Counted from the first letter of the stretch, positions 50,149-59,045 are shown. The stretch: DNA of 64,000 nt from Modestobacter sp. DSM 44400 (GCF_900107175.1 NZ_FNOZ01000003.1:1-64000); one strand, 5' to 3'. Notes: generated by a model not told the origin, from the sequence alone. Numbers and translations: made by a program.

Positions 50149-51173
50149 CTGGGTTCCCGGAGAGCACAGCAGTCCAGGGTCCCGCCCCCGCCGTCCCTCC
50201 GGGGCGGCGGGGGCGGCGTGCTGCCGACGTCCCGACGCTGGTCGACCGGGCCCGGGACGGCGACGCCCGCTCGGTGGCCCGGCTGATCTCGCTGGTCGAG
50301 GACACCAGCCCGCTGCTCCGCGAGGTCGCCGCCGCCCTGACTCCGCACACCGGTCGGGCTCAGGTGCTCGGCCTGACCGGCCCGCCCGGGGTCGGTAAGT
50401 CCACCACGACCACCGCGCTGGTGCGGGCCTACCGGGGCGCCGGCAAGCGGGTCGGCGTGCTCGCCGTCGACCCGTCGTCCCCGTTCTCCGGCGGAGCGCT
50501 GCTCGGTGACCGAGTGCGGATGAGCGACCACGCGGGCGACCCGGGGGTGTTCATCCGTTCGATGGCCTCCCGCGGTCACCTGGGCGGTCTGGCCTGGGCG
50601 ACTCCCCAGGCGCTGCGCGTGTTGGACGCCGCCGGCTGTGACGTCGTCCTGGTGGAGACGGTCGGCGTCGGGCAGTCCGAGCTCGAGGTGGCGTCCCTGG
50701 CCGACACCACGTTGGTGCTCCTCGCACCGGGGACGGGCGACGGCGTCCAGGCGGCCAAGGCCGGGATCCTGGAGATCGCCGACGTCTTCGTGGTGAACAA
50801 GGCCGACCGGGGGGGCGCCGCGCAGACCGTCCGCGACCTGCGCTCGATGTTGACCCTCGGCGGACGGGCCGCGGACGGCGCCTGGCGGCCGCCCATCGTC
50901 TCCACGGTCGCCTCGCGGGAAACCGACAACGGCGTGCCCGACGTCATGGACCGCATCGCGGAGCACTCCGCCTGGCTGGCCGCCTCCGGCGAGGGGCGGC
51001 GCCGGCGGGTCGCGCGCGCCGCCCGGGAGATCGAGGCCATCGCGCTGGCCGGCCTGCGGTCCTGGCTCGGCGACGTGCACGGGTCGGCCGCTCTGGGCAC
51101 CCTGGCCGAACAGGTGGTCGCGGGGCAGACCGACCCCTACCGTGCGGCCGACGAACTGGTCGCCCGGCTCTGA
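50145..51173 (+). CDS. meaB: MeaB-type GTPase, acyl-CoA mutase chaperone
   Basis: 342-residue G3E-family GTPase that gates cofactor loading and protects B12-dependent acyl-CoA mutases. P-loop GPPGVGKS at residues 79-86, [33 protein letters not shown] and the NKAD base-recognition motif are all present, with a C-terminal dimerisation helix. GTG 50145 overlaps the thiolase stop (GTGA). The partner is the ethylmalonyl-CoA mutase at 31494, nearly 19 kb away. Confidence 0.94.
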   Translation: MTGFPESTAVQGPAPAVPPGRRGRRAADVPTLVDRARDGDARSVARLISLVEDTSPLLREVAAALTPHTGRAQVLGLTGPPGVGKSTTTTALVRAYRGAGKRVGVLAVDPSSPFSGGALLGDRVRMSDHAGDPGVFIRSMASRGHLGGLAWATPQALRVLDAAGCDVVLVETVGVGQSELEVASLADTTLVLLAPGTGDGVQAAKAGILEIADVFVVNKADRGGAAQTVRDLRSMLTLGGRAADGAWRPPIVSTVASRETDNGVPDVMDRIAEHSAWLAASGEGRRRRVARAAREIEAIALAGLRSWLGDVHGSAALGTLAEQVVAGQTDPYRAADELVARL

Positions 51174-51226
51174 CCGGCTGACCCCTCACCGCGCCGTCCG
51201 GGTGGTGCGCGGGAGAGGATGAGTTG

Positions 51227-52702
51227 GTGAAGGGGACCCCGGACGCTGTCGTCGTCGGAGCCGGACCGAACGGTCTGGCGGCCGCGCTGCGCCTGGCCGC
51301 GGCCGGCCTGTCGGTGCGGGTGGTGGAGCGCGGCGACCGGGCCGGTGGCGGGCTGCGCACCGAGGAGGTGACGCTGCCGGGCTACCGGCACGACATCTGC
51401 TCCACGGTGCACCCGATGGCCGCGGCGGCGCCGTTCTTCCGAGAGTTCGACCTGGCCTCCCGGGGTGTCCGGCTGCTCCAGCCGGACATCAACTTCGCCC
51501 ACCCGCTGGACGGCGGCCGGGCGGCGTTGTCCTTCGACTCGCTGGAGCAGACTGCGGCGGGGCTGGGCGCGGACGCGGCCGCCTACCGCCGGTTGTTCGG
51601 CCCGCTGCTGCGCCACGCCGACGAGATCACCGACTTCTTCCTCACCTCGGCCTTCCGCCGGCTGCCGCCGCCGCACGGCCTGCTCGGCATCGCCGGCTTC
51701 GGGCTGCAGGGGCTGCCCAGCGTGGGCTGGCTGGCCCGCCGCTACTTCGACGACGACGCAGCCAAGGCCCTGATCGCCGGCGCCGCCGCGCACGGGATGC
51801 TCGACCTCACCCGCCCGCTGACCGCGGCGCTCGGGATGTTCCTGGGGATGCTCTCCCACCACCACGGCTGGCCGCTGATCGAGGGCGGCTCGCAGGTGCT
51901 GGCCGACGCCATGGTCGCCGCGCTGGAGCAGCAGGGCGGGGAGGTGGTGACCGGGCACGAGGTCACCGACCTGCGCGAGTTCGACGGCGTCCCGGCGGTG
52001 CTGCTGGACACCTCGCCGGGCGCGTTCGTGGCGATGGCGGGCAACCGGTTGAACCCTGGGTACCGCCGCTGGGTGCAGCGCTACACGCACGGCCCCGGGG
52101 TCTTCAAGATCGACTGGGCCCTGTCCGAGCCGGTGCCGTGGACCAACCCCGACGTCCGCCGGGCAGGCACCGTGCACGTGGCCGGGACGATGGAGGAGAC
52201 GATCGCGGGGGAGGCGGCGCCGGCCCACGGCCGGCTGTCGGACCGGCCCTACGTGCTCGCCGTCCAGCCGACGGTGGTCGACCCGTCGCGCGCGCCCAAA
52301 GCTGGGCACGTCTTCTGGGCCTACGTCCACGTACCGCACGGGTCGACGGTGGACATGACCGACGTGATCGAGGCGCAGGTCGAGCGGTTCGCCCCGGGTT
52401 TCCGGGACACCATCCTGGCGCGGCACACCATGCACGCCGGGCAGATGGAGCACTGGAACCCCAACGACGTCGGCGGCGACATCTCCAACGGCGAGCCGTC
52501 GCTGCGCCAGATGCTCGCCCGGCCGGTCCCGCGCTGGAACACCTACAAGACGCCGGTCCTCGGCACCTATCTGGCCTCGGCGGCGACCCCACCCGGTCCG
52601 GCGGTGCACGGGCAGTGCGGCGACAACGCGGCCCAGGTGGCGTTGCGCGAGGTGTTCGGCGTCCGGCATGCTCCGCCGCTGCGCCCCGCTCCGCCGGCCT
52701 GA
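51227..52702 (+). CDS. FAD-dependent phytoene desaturase-like oxidoreductase
   Basis: About 491 residues. N-terminal dinucleotide loop VVVGAGPNGLAAALRLAAAG and the following VVERGDRAGGGLRTEE are typical of the carotenoid isomerase/desaturase superfamily (COG1233). The middle contains LIEGGSQVLADAMVAALEQQGGEV, the usual second FAD signature. Substrate unknown; close relatives in actinobacteria are uncharacterised. GTG 51227 is 7 nt after GGAGAGGA; a TTG at 51224 is adjacent. It follows meaB by 53 bp and may be cotranscribed. Confidence 0.82.
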   Translation: MKGTPDAVVVGAGPNGLAAALRLAAAGLSVRVVERGDRAGGGLRTEEVTLPGYRHDICSTVHPMAAAAPFFREFDLASRGVRLLQPDINFAHPLDGGRAALSFDSLEQTAAGLGADAAAYRRLFGPLLRHADEITDFFLTSAFRRLPPPHGLLGIAGFGLQGLPSVGWLARRYFDDDAAKALIAGAAAHGMLDLTRPLTAALGMFLGMLSHHHGWPLIEGGSQVLADAMVAALEQQGGEVVTGHEVTDLREFDGVPAVLLDTSPGAFVAMAGNRLNPGYRRWVQRYTHGPGVFKIDWALSEPVPWTNPDVRRAGTVHVAGTMEETIAGEAAPAHGRLSDRPYVLAVQPTVVDPSRAPKAGHVFWAYVHVPHGSTVDMTDVIEAQVERFAPGFRDTILARHTMHAGQMEHWNPNDVGGDISNGEPSLRQMLARPVPRWNTYKTPVLGTYLASAATPPGPAVHGQCGDNAAQVALREVFGVRHAPPLRPAPPA

Positions 52703-52723
52703 AGTCTCGGGACGCCCTCGGTT

Positions 52724-52783
52724 GCGAGTGGCGAGGTGGTGTGGCCACCGACTGTCGGGAGACCACACCAGCTCGCCACTCGC
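52724..52783. repeat. Imperfect inverted repeat, copy A
   Basis: gcgagtggcgaggtggtgtg at the left end is mirrored by ccacaccagctcgccactcgc at the right, with a short centre. It lies directly against the stop codon of the DUF559 fragment. A related copy occurs at 59474-59539, just beyond the N-terminal fragment of the same broken gene. Confidence 0.7.
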
Positions 52784-52784
52784 G

Positions 52785-53270
52785 TCAGCGCGTCAGCTCC
52801 GCGGCGATCCGGGCGATGAGCCGGTCCGGCGTGCGCAGGTCGGCCGCGGTCACGAAGAGCACGCGCCAGCCGGCGGCCAGCAACCGGTTGAGGCGCTCCC
52901 GATCGGCGGCGAATTGGCCGGGCTCGCCGTGCCACAGTCCGTCGTACGCGACGGCCAGCCGGTGCTCCGGCCAGGCGAAGTCGACCCGGGCCACACACAC
53001 GGCCGTGGCGGATGGTGAACTGGGCGACCGGCGGTGGCAGCAGCGGCGAGCGGTGTAGCAGCGACCGCAGTCGCGTTTCCTGCGGTGTGCCCGCCAGCCC
53101 GTCGGCGAGTGCCGCCGTGCGTGCCTGCCGCTACCCGGCCCCGTGGTCACCGCCGCGGTCGCCCGGACGTCGACGAAGGTCGGCCACGCCGCTGCCAACG
53201 AACCGGTCGAGGGCGACTACGGCCTCCTCCAGTCCGCCGATGCCGACGAGGGCGACTGCCGTAACCCCCG
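52785..53270 (-). pseudogene. DUF559 protein, C-terminal fragment with frameshifts
   Basis: The end of the gene is well preserved: VARVDFAWPEHRLAVAYDGLWH and LNRLLAAGWRVLFVTAADL, the Vsr-like endonuclease fold of DUF559, stopping at 52785. Going upstream the family sequence hops frames: TPQETRLRSLLHRSPLLPPP then VAQFTIRHGR in one frame, with slippage at a GTGTGTGTG tract near 53000. VDVRATAAVTTGPGSGRHAR lies in a second frame and LEEAVVALDRFVGSG in a third. At least three frameshifts. The matching N-terminal fragment lies at 59115-59431 on the same strand, so about 5.8 kb of foreign DNA separates them. Confidence 0.8.
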
Positions 53271-53398
53271 GCGTCGTCACCGGCGTCCGCCGTCCCCGGG
53301 TCGGTTGCTCGGTTCAGAGCAGCTCGGCGGACTCACCGCCCCGGGATGACGGTCCTCGCTCTCCCCGGCGCGATGGCCGACACCACCACCGACCACCT

Positions 53399-53757
53399 CA
53401 GGCGCCGTCTGTGTGGTGCGCCGGGTCCGGCATGCCGCGGCCGATCTGTCGGCCGATCCGCGGGCCGGCCGGCGGCGCACCATCCCCCAAGAGCAACTCA
53501 CCTTGGCGCTGGATGGTGAACTCGACGCGGTCTACGGCTACTCCGTCATCGCCACCAACCTGCCCACCGACACTCCCGCCCAGGCCGTAGGCATCGAGGC
53601 CTGGTATCGCGGTCGCACCGACATCGAGGGCCGTTTCCGCGACGCCAAGCACGCTCAAGCACGCTCCGCCCTGATCCACCTGCCCTCGGCCGACCCGGGC
53701 GTGAACACCGCCTGGCTGTGGGCCGCGCTGCTCGCCCTGGCCCTGTCGGGCCGGGAC
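53399..53757 (+). mobile_element. IS1380-family transposase fragment
   Basis: The plus strand encodes a block of IS1380 transposase C-terminal half: RRTIPQEQLTLALDGELDAV, YGYSVIATNLPTDTPAQAV, RTDIEGRFRDAKHAQAR and GVNTAWLWAALLAL. It lacks the N-terminal and DDE portions and is cut off near 53757, where an unrelated transposase fragment starts on the other strand. Not functional. Confidence 0.75.
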
Positions 53758-53935
53758 TACCGGCGAATCCGGGGCAGATCGGCCTCGGCCTGGCGGATCA
53801 GGGCGGAGTCGGCGGTGTTGCCCGGCCAGGACCACGCCAGCACCGGGGTGCCGGCGCGGGTGACATCCCGATCATGCCTGCGGCAGGTCAGGCCGTAAGT
53901 CTTGGGCTTGCCGGACGTGCGGAACGCCGACCGCC
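53757..53935 (-). mobile_element. IS1634-like transposase fragment
   Basis: The minus strand reads a short piece resembling IS1634/IS4-type transposases: GKPKTYGL followed by VTRAGTPVLAWSWPGNTADS and ALIRQAEADLP (family form VTRDGIPVRVWxWPGNTxDS). About 55 codons remain, with degeneration near the start. It abuts the IS1380 fragment, so this edge of the island has been hit by more than one element. Confidence 0.65.
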
Positions 53936-53969
53936 GACTCCCGTCCTCGGCCCCGCGAACGACGAGGGA

Positions 53970-54734
53970 TCACACCTCGTGCACCACCCCACGGGAGTTG
54001 ACCGTCAGGGCCGCCGTGACCTGCTCGCTCGCGCTCCGCACCATGGCCCCGAAGTGCGCTTCCTCCGCCTCGGGGAAGCGATGGGCGGGCATGAAGAGAC
54101 TGAGCGACGCGACCGGCTGGCCCGGCCGACCGACCACGGCGGCGATCGACGCGACGTCCGCGCGCTGCTCGCCGCGTTGCACGGCATACCCGCGCTCGAC
54201 CACTCGGTCCAGCTCGGCATCGAAGTCCTTCATGGTGGTGATTGTCTCGGAGGTTAGCGCGCGCAGCTTGTCAGGCAGGTGCTGGCGAACTCGGTCCCGC
54301 GGCAGCGTCGCGAGGATCGCCTTGCCGTTGGCGCTCGCGTAGGCAGGCGACCGGCTGCCGATCGGCCAGTGGATGCGCACGACCTGCGTGGACTCAATGT
54401 CGTCGATTGTCACGACGTCGAGCCGGTCGAGCAACGCGAGGTGGACTGACTCCGTCGTACGCTCCGCCAGCCGCGTCATCGGCCCCAGGGCCGCTTCCCG
54501 CAGGCCGAACTCGCGGCCGATGCCGTTCGCGATCCGCAGCGGCTTCGTCGTCAGCACCCACCGTCCGGATTGGCTCTCGGACCGCTGGATCCAGTCGGCG
54601 TCGGCCAGGGTCCTCAGCGCACGCTGGGCGGTGGGCTTGGGGATCTCCAGCCGCCGCGCCAACTCGCTGACCCCGAGCGGCTGGTGACTGGCGATGAGTT
54701 CCAGAGCGCGCAGTGCTGTGGCCGCGGAACTCAC
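53970..54734 (-). CDS. IclR family transcriptional regulator
   Basis: 254 residues from GTG 54734. Winged-helix N-terminus (TALRALELIASHQPLGVSEL, then IPKPTAQRALRTLADADWI) followed by the IclR effector domain (SVHLALLDRLDVVTIDDIES, ASANGKAILATLPRD, GEQRADVASIAAVVG). Such regulators usually sit divergent to the catabolic genes they control and sense an acid or aromatic substrate. Here it faces the crotonase-permease-dehalogenase genes. A TAATGT hexamer 6 nt before the GTG suggests a leaderless transcript. It is the first intact gene of the island. Confidence 0.9.
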   Translation of the reverse strand: MSSAATALRALELIASHQPLGVSELARRLEIPKPTAQRALRTLADADWIQRSESQSGRWVLTTKPLRIANGIGREFGLREAALGPMTRLAERTTESVHLALLDRLDVVTIDDIESTQVVRIHWPIGSRSPAYASANGKAILATLPRDRVRQHLPDKLRALTSETITTMKDFDAELDRVVERGYAVQRGEQRADVASIAAVVGRPGQPVASLSLFMPAHRFPEAEEAHFGAMVRSASEQVTAALTVNSRGVVHEV

Positions 54735-54829
54735 CCGTTGACATTAACAGGGACAGATGACACGGTCGGACGCCACGCGCGTTCCGTAGTTCGATACTGC
54801 GTATCGCTGAACGTACCGAGGGGGCCCTC
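54735..54829. promoter_or_regulatory. iclR-crotonase divergent control region
   Basis: 95 bp containing TAATGT (minus strand, 54741-54746) as the iclR -10, and a 15-bp dyad cgata-ctgcg-tatcg near 54792-54806 that is a candidate IclR operator. On the plus strand GAGGGGG precedes the ATG at 54830. Operator role is inferred from position and symmetry. Confidence 0.5.
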
Positions 54830-55627
54830 ATGACGGCAGCAGCCGCCCCCACGTACGAGGTCGAGATGACGGGTCCCACCTCGATGCTGATCGACGGCGA
54901 GTGGGTGGAAGCGCTCGGAGGTCGAGTCATCTCCGCGATCAGTCGGTTCTTCCGCGCCGGTGGGGACCTCGACGAGCACCCGTCGCTCGACCCGGCCGAC
55001 GGCGCCCGTGAGCTCAGCCTCCGGATGCAACGCGTCTTGGACCGGTTCTCCCGGCTTCCGGCGGCGACCGTCGCGGCCCTCAACGGGCACGCGGTCGGCG
55101 GTGGTCATGAGATTGCCCTAGCCTGCGACCTCCGCGTGGCCGACGCCAGCAGCCGCCTCCTGCGCCCCGAGGTGGGCATGGGCCTGGTCCCGCCCTGGGG
55201 CGGCCTGGGCAGGATGCGCGAGCTGTTCGGACGAAACGGCGTACTGCAGGTGTTGCTCGTCGACAACCGCCTAGACGCCCACCGGGCTCGCGAGATCGGC
55301 TTGGTCGACGTGGTCGCCGAGGACTCCGCCGCCGAGGAAGCAACGCGCCTCACCCGCGCCGTCGCCGTCCTCCCACGCCCCTCGGTGCGAGCGGCCAAGC
55401 AGCTGCTCGCCCAGGACGCCTCGGCCCACGAGGTGGCCGAGGTGTTCGGCCGGCTCTGGCAGGGCGAGGAGCACCGCACCGTCCAGCAGGGCCGGCGTCA
55501 CCGCCGCCGCGACCCGCTCGACAGCGACGCCCGACCACCTACGGCCGACGCCCACGAGAGGCGACCGGATGACCCCGACGAGGATTCAACCACGACGCCC
55601 GTCAAGGAGGACGAGACCAGTGACTGA
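54830..55627 (+). CDS. Chimeric crotonase with aldehyde dehydrogenase-like N-terminus
   Basis: 265 residues. Residues 1-31 (ending SMLIDGEWVEALGG) look like the start of an aldehyde dehydrogenase. At about residue 33 the reading becomes a crotonase already past its first strands: SRFFRAGGDLDEHPSLD, AALNGHAVGGGHEIALACDLR and ARPEVGMG-type LLRPEVGMGLVPPWGG. The first ~50 crotonase residues are missing and the C-terminus runs into a charged, probably non-native tail after VFGRLWQGEEHR. A deletion probably fused an aldehyde dehydrogenase start to an inner crotonase segment, keeping the frame. Activity doubtful. Its end overlaps the permease start by 8 bp. Confidence 0.7.
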   Translation: MTAAAAPTYEVEMTGPTSMLIDGEWVEALGGRVISAISRFFRAGGDLDEHPSLDPADGARELSLRMQRVLDRFSRLPAATVAALNGHAVGGGHEIALACDLRVADASSRLLRPEVGMGLVPPWGGLGRMRELFGRNGVLQVLLVDNRLDAHRAREIGLVDVVAEDSAAEEATRLTRAVAVLPRPSVRAAKQLLAQDASAHEVAEVFGRLWQGEEHRTVQQGRRHRRRDPLDSDARPPTADAHERRPDDPDEDSTTTPVKEDETSD

Positions 55628-56942
55628 ACCATCAACCGCCATCCCAGCAGCCCCGCCAATCTCGGTGCGACGAGTGCTTCTCGCCAGCTTCGCGGGGACC
55701 ACGATCGAGTGGTACGACTTCTTCATCTTTGGCACCGCTGCCAGCCTGGTCTTGGGCCAGCTGTTCTTCAGTGCGGCCGGTGAGGTCGGGGGCACCCTCG
55801 CCGCACTGGCCACATTCGGGGTCGGCTTCGTGGCGCGTCCCGTCGGCGCGGTCGTGTGCGGCCACTACGGCGACCGCCTCGGCCGGAAGAAGATGCTGGT
55901 CGCCACCTTGCTCATCATGGGGGTCAGCACCTTCCTGGTCGGGGTGCTCCCCACCACCGACCAGATCGGCGTGCTGGCGCCCGTCCTCCTGGTGGTCCTG
56001 CGGCTCGCGCAGGGCTTCGCCGTCGGCGGCGAGTGGGGCGGCGCCGTCCTGATGGCGGTGGAGCACTCGCCGGAGGGACGTCGTGGGCTCTACGGCAGTG
56101 CACCACAGATGGGTGTGCCGGCCGGGCTGCTGATGGCCACGGGCGTCTTCGCACTGGTGTCGACCCTCCCGGACGAGCAGTTCCTCTCCTGGGGCTGGCG
56201 GGTCCCCTTCTTGCTGAGCGCCCTGCTGGTGATCGTGGGGCTGGTCGTCCGGCTCAAGGTCGCCGAGTCGCCTGACTTCGAGTCGATCATGAAGAGCGGG
56301 AGCCAGGCGAAGCTGCCGCTGCTCGACGCCATCAAGGAGCACCCCAAGGGGATCCTCATCGCCGCCGGAGCGCGGGTGGGGGAGACCGTGCAGTTCTACG
56401 TCGGGGCGGTCTTCATCATCACCTATGCGTCCTTGACGACCGACCTTTCCCGGAGCACGGTGCTCACGGGCATCCTGATCGCGGCCGCCCTGGAGCTGGT
56501 CACGATCCCGGTCTTCGCCCGGCTCTCCGACGTCTTCGGCCGCCGGCCCATCTACCTGTTCGGCACGGCCGGGGCGTTCGTGTTTGCCTATCCGTTCTTC
56601 CTGCTCGTCGACTCCGAGCAGCCGGTGCTGGTCTGGCTGGCCGCGGTGCTCGCGCTCGCGGTGTTCCACTCCGCCATGTACGCGCCCCAGGCCGCGTTCT
56701 TCTCTGAGCTGTTCCCCGCACGGGTGCGCTACAGCGGCGCCGCGTTCGGCTACCAGGTCACCGGCGCCATCGTAGGCGGGTTCACGCCGCTCGCCGCTGC
56801 GGCACTGCTGGCCGCCTACGACAACGCCGCCTGGCCGGTCGCCACCTACATTATGGTGTTCGCCGCGATCACCCTGGTCTCCGTCTTCGTCGCCCGGGAG
56901 ACCTACCGGGTCCGGACGAGCGCTCAAGACGCCACCACCTGA
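55620..56942 (+). CDS. MHS-family MFS permease, likely haloacid transporter
   Basis: 440 residues from GTG 55620, with a perfect AAGGAGGA site inside the previous gene's end. Twelve hydrophobic helices and metabolite:H+ symporter signatures: FAGTTIEWYDFFIFGTAASL, GHYGDRLGRKKMLVATL, RLAQGFAVGGEWGGAVLMAVE and WGWRVPFLLSALL. The characterised haloacid permease Deh4p of Burkholderia belongs to this subfamily and is encoded beside a dehalogenase, as here. Substrate is inferred from the neighbouring dehI; other monocarboxylates are possible. Confidence 0.85.
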   Translation: MTEPSTAIPAAPPISVRRVLLASFAGTTIEWYDFFIFGTAASLVLGQLFFSAAGEVGGTLAALATFGVGFVARPVGAVVCGHYGDRLGRKKMLVATLLIMGVSTFLVGVLPTTDQIGVLAPVLLVVLRLAQGFAVGGEWGGAVLMAVEHSPEGRRGLYGSAPQMGVPAGLLMATGVFALVSTLPDEQFLSWGWRVPFLLSALLVIVGLVVRLKVAESPDFESIMKSGSQAKLPLLDAIKEHPKGILIAAGARVGETVQFYVGAVFIITYASLTTDLSRSTVLTGILIAAALELVTIPVFARLSDVFGRRPIYLFGTAGAFVFAYPFFLLVDSEQPVLVWLAAVLALAVFHSAMYAPQAAFFSELFPARVRYSGAAFGYQVTGAIVGGFTPLAAAALLAAYDNAAWPVATYIMVFAAITLVSVFVARETYRVRTSAQDATT

Positions 56943-56988
56943 CGGCCCGACGACCACCGTCGCCCCGCCCATCGGAGAGAGGTTCGCG

Positions 56989-57891
56989 ATGCCCGCTCGC
57001 TCGACAGCAGCCATGTTCCCCCAGCTCGACCAGGAGACGGCCTCGGGAGAGATCGCCGAGCTCTACGCCGACATCCGCGACACCCTCCGGGTGCCGTGGG
57101 TGGCCTTCGCGATCCGCGTCATGGCGCAGTTCGGGTCCTACGTGCCGCAGGCATGGGGCGCACTCAAGCCCCTCGTCGCGACCCAGTACGCGGAGGACGC
57201 CGCCGACCGGATCCGCCGGGCGTCCATCCTCGACGGGCCACCTCCACCCGACCCGCGTCCGCGGCTGCGCGAGCAGGGCTGGAGCGAGGAGGACATCGCG
57301 GGCGTCCAACTGGCGCTGGACGCCTTGAACTACGGCAACCCGAAGTACCTCATACTGATTACGGCGTGGAACGAGGCCTGGCACGAGCGGGCTGCTGGCG
57401 ACCCCAACCATCCACTGACGAGTTCCGCCGCAGCGCCGCTGCCTTACGGTCTCCCGGACGGTGTCGAGCCGTTCCACCTGGTCGACCCCGACGCCGCCCC
57501 GAAGGAGGTGCAGGAGCTGCTGCGCGAGGCGCGCGACGTCCTGCTGCACCACGGTCCCGCGAGTGACTACCGGGTGCTCGCGGCGTGGCCCGACCTTCTC
57601 CGGGTCGCGGTCGAGGACGTCCTGCGGCCCGTCGCACTCACCTCCGAGTACGAGGAGACCACCCGCCGGATCCGCGAGATCGCCCGCGAGGAGGTCGCCG
57701 GCCTGACCGGGGTCGGCGGGGTCTCTCGCCGCGACCTCGAGGAGTCGATGAGCCCGACGGACATCGCCGGCCTGACCGGGGTGCTGTTCATGTACAACCG
57801 GTTCATCGCCGACATCACCGTGGCGATCATCCGGCTCCAGCAAGCGTTCGACGGAGGGGCCTCCGCCGTCGAGAACAAGTTCCCCGCCTGA
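56989..57891 (+). CDS. dehI: DehI-family 2-haloacid dehalogenase
   Basis: 300 residues, the size of Pseudomonas DehI (296). DehI proteins are pseudo-dimers of two related helical halves that hydrolyse both D- and L-2-haloacids by direct attack of water. The halves begin IAELYADIRDTLRVPWVAFAI and VQELLREARDVLLHHG. The second half holds SDYRVLAAWPDLL, whose Asp193 aligns in position with the catalytic Asp189 of DehI. Residues RASILDGPPPP to NYGNPKYLILITAW link them. ATG 56989 follows GGAGAGAGG. It lies 46 bp after the permease gene. Assignment rests on family pattern and context. Confidence 0.8.
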   Translation: MPARSTAAMFPQLDQETASGEIAELYADIRDTLRVPWVAFAIRVMAQFGSYVPQAWGALKPLVATQYAEDAADRIRRASILDGPPPPDPRPRLREQGWSEEDIAGVQLALDALNYGNPKYLILITAWNEAWHERAAGDPNHPLTSSAAAPLPYGLPDGVEPFHLVDPDAAPKEVQELLREARDVLLHHGPASDYRVLAAWPDLLRVAVEDVLRPVALTSEYEETTRRIREIAREEVAGLTGVGGVSRRDLEESMSPTDIAGLTGVLFMYNRFIADITVAIIRLQQAFDGGASAVENKFPA

Positions 57892-58031
57892 GCGTCGATC
57901 CGCCGATCGGCATTCTCAGTGACGTGATCCTGATCGGTGGAATGGTTCCCGGCGGTGGGCGTGCGGTAGTCGCCGGTCTGTCCGGCTTCTCCACGTCGGT
58001 CGTTCCTTGCGCTCGGTGCTGGGCTGGGTGG

Positions 58032-58840
58032 TCAGGCCGCGACCGCGCCCGGTGGGCCGAGGGCGGCGGTGGACAGCTGCTCGTCGCCGGTCTGCCAGGG
58101 CCAGTTCTGCGGCAGGTACAGGCGTAGTTGTCGGGCGGAGGAGGCGATCCAGGCCGGGACGGCGATGAGCTGCGCGCGGATCGTCGCCGTTCGGGCCTTG
58201 GCGTGGAACGCCCCGGCCAGGGCACCGGCGGCGCGGGTGAGGTTGAAACGCGATGGCCGCGCAGACCAGCCAGGCGGCGTTCGCGGTGAACTTTCCCGAG
58301 GGCAGGTGGGCCAGCGGCCCTGCCCTGAGCTCGGCGATGACCTGCTCGACGATGGCGTGGTCGCGGTGGGCGGCCGCGGCGGCCGGCATCGACAGGGGTG
58401 AGTCGGTGAAGACGGCGTGATGCCGGTACTCCCCGAACAGTGCGGTCTGCCCGGGCGGCACCGACGCGGGGTTCAGCCGTTTGACCCGCCGGACGATCAG
58501 CCGGGCGGTCACGTGCTCGGCCCTGCGGCGGAAGGTGAACGCGGTGAACTCGGTTTCGGCGACCTCGGCGTCGGAGATCCAGCGCTGCTCGGCCTCCTTC
58601 CAGATCTCGCCCGGATAGCGGATCGGGGTCCACGCGTCCTCGCCGATCGCCGCGATGGCGCGACGGACCGCAGGGTCCACCCGGGCGGTGATCGAGAAGC
58701 GGGCCCCCCGTCGGACGCAGCGACCACCTTGTGGTTGTAGAACGCCGAGTCGGCGCGCATCGTGATCGTCCCGTCGGGCGTCGCGCCGGCCGCCCGGGCG
58801 GTGGCCAACGCGTCGCCGATGAGCCGGAACGCGCCTGTTC
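58032..58840 (-). mobile_element. IS1380-family transposase fragment, frameshifted
   Basis: Minus-strand IS1380 transposase lacking its N-terminal third. TITMRADSAFYNHKVVAAS leads to a frame change in a G-run near 58710; then FSITARVDPAVRRAIAAIGE, RLIVRRVKRLNP and HAVFTDSPLSM. A second change, from an extra T near 58249, is needed to reach the normal end NLTRAAGALAGAFHAKART, stopping at 58032. Dead. Between 57892 and 58031 no gene is visible. Differs from the plus-strand IS1380 fragment at the other island edge. Confidence 0.8.
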
Positions 58841-59045
58841 AAGGCCGAACTGATCCGCCAACCGAGGCCCCTGGCGCGGCATCAACAACGTCGAGTACAT
58901 CGACTGGTTCAACCACCTCCGGCTGCACGGCGAGATCGGCCATGTCCCACCGGCCGAGTACGAAGCCGCCCACGCGGCCCTGCAACCCGCCCCGGCGACC
59001 GCCGGAGCGTGAGAACCCGGTCTCCACCAAACCCGGGGGTTGACA
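58832..59045 (+). mobile_element. IS3-family transposase C-terminus and element end
   Basis: Plus strand reads LFKAELIRQ, then after a frame change GPWRGINNVEYIDWFNHLRL and IGHVPPAEYEAAHAA, the rve integrase end of IS3 OrfB. The segment closes with ccaaacccgggggttgaca, typical of IS3 terminal repeats ending at 59045. DUF559 sequence resumes just beyond, so this is the right boundary of the island. Confidence 0.75.

Noticed and set aside
53760-53898. C-terminal part of the plus-strand frame after the IS1380 fragment
   Set aside because: It is antisense to an IS1634-like fragment and does not resemble any IS1380 sequence.
57916-58160. C-terminal extension of the minus-strand IS1380 frame (Arg/His-rich tail)
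   Set aside because: It is out of frame with the family; the true transposase end lies in another frame and stops at 58032.
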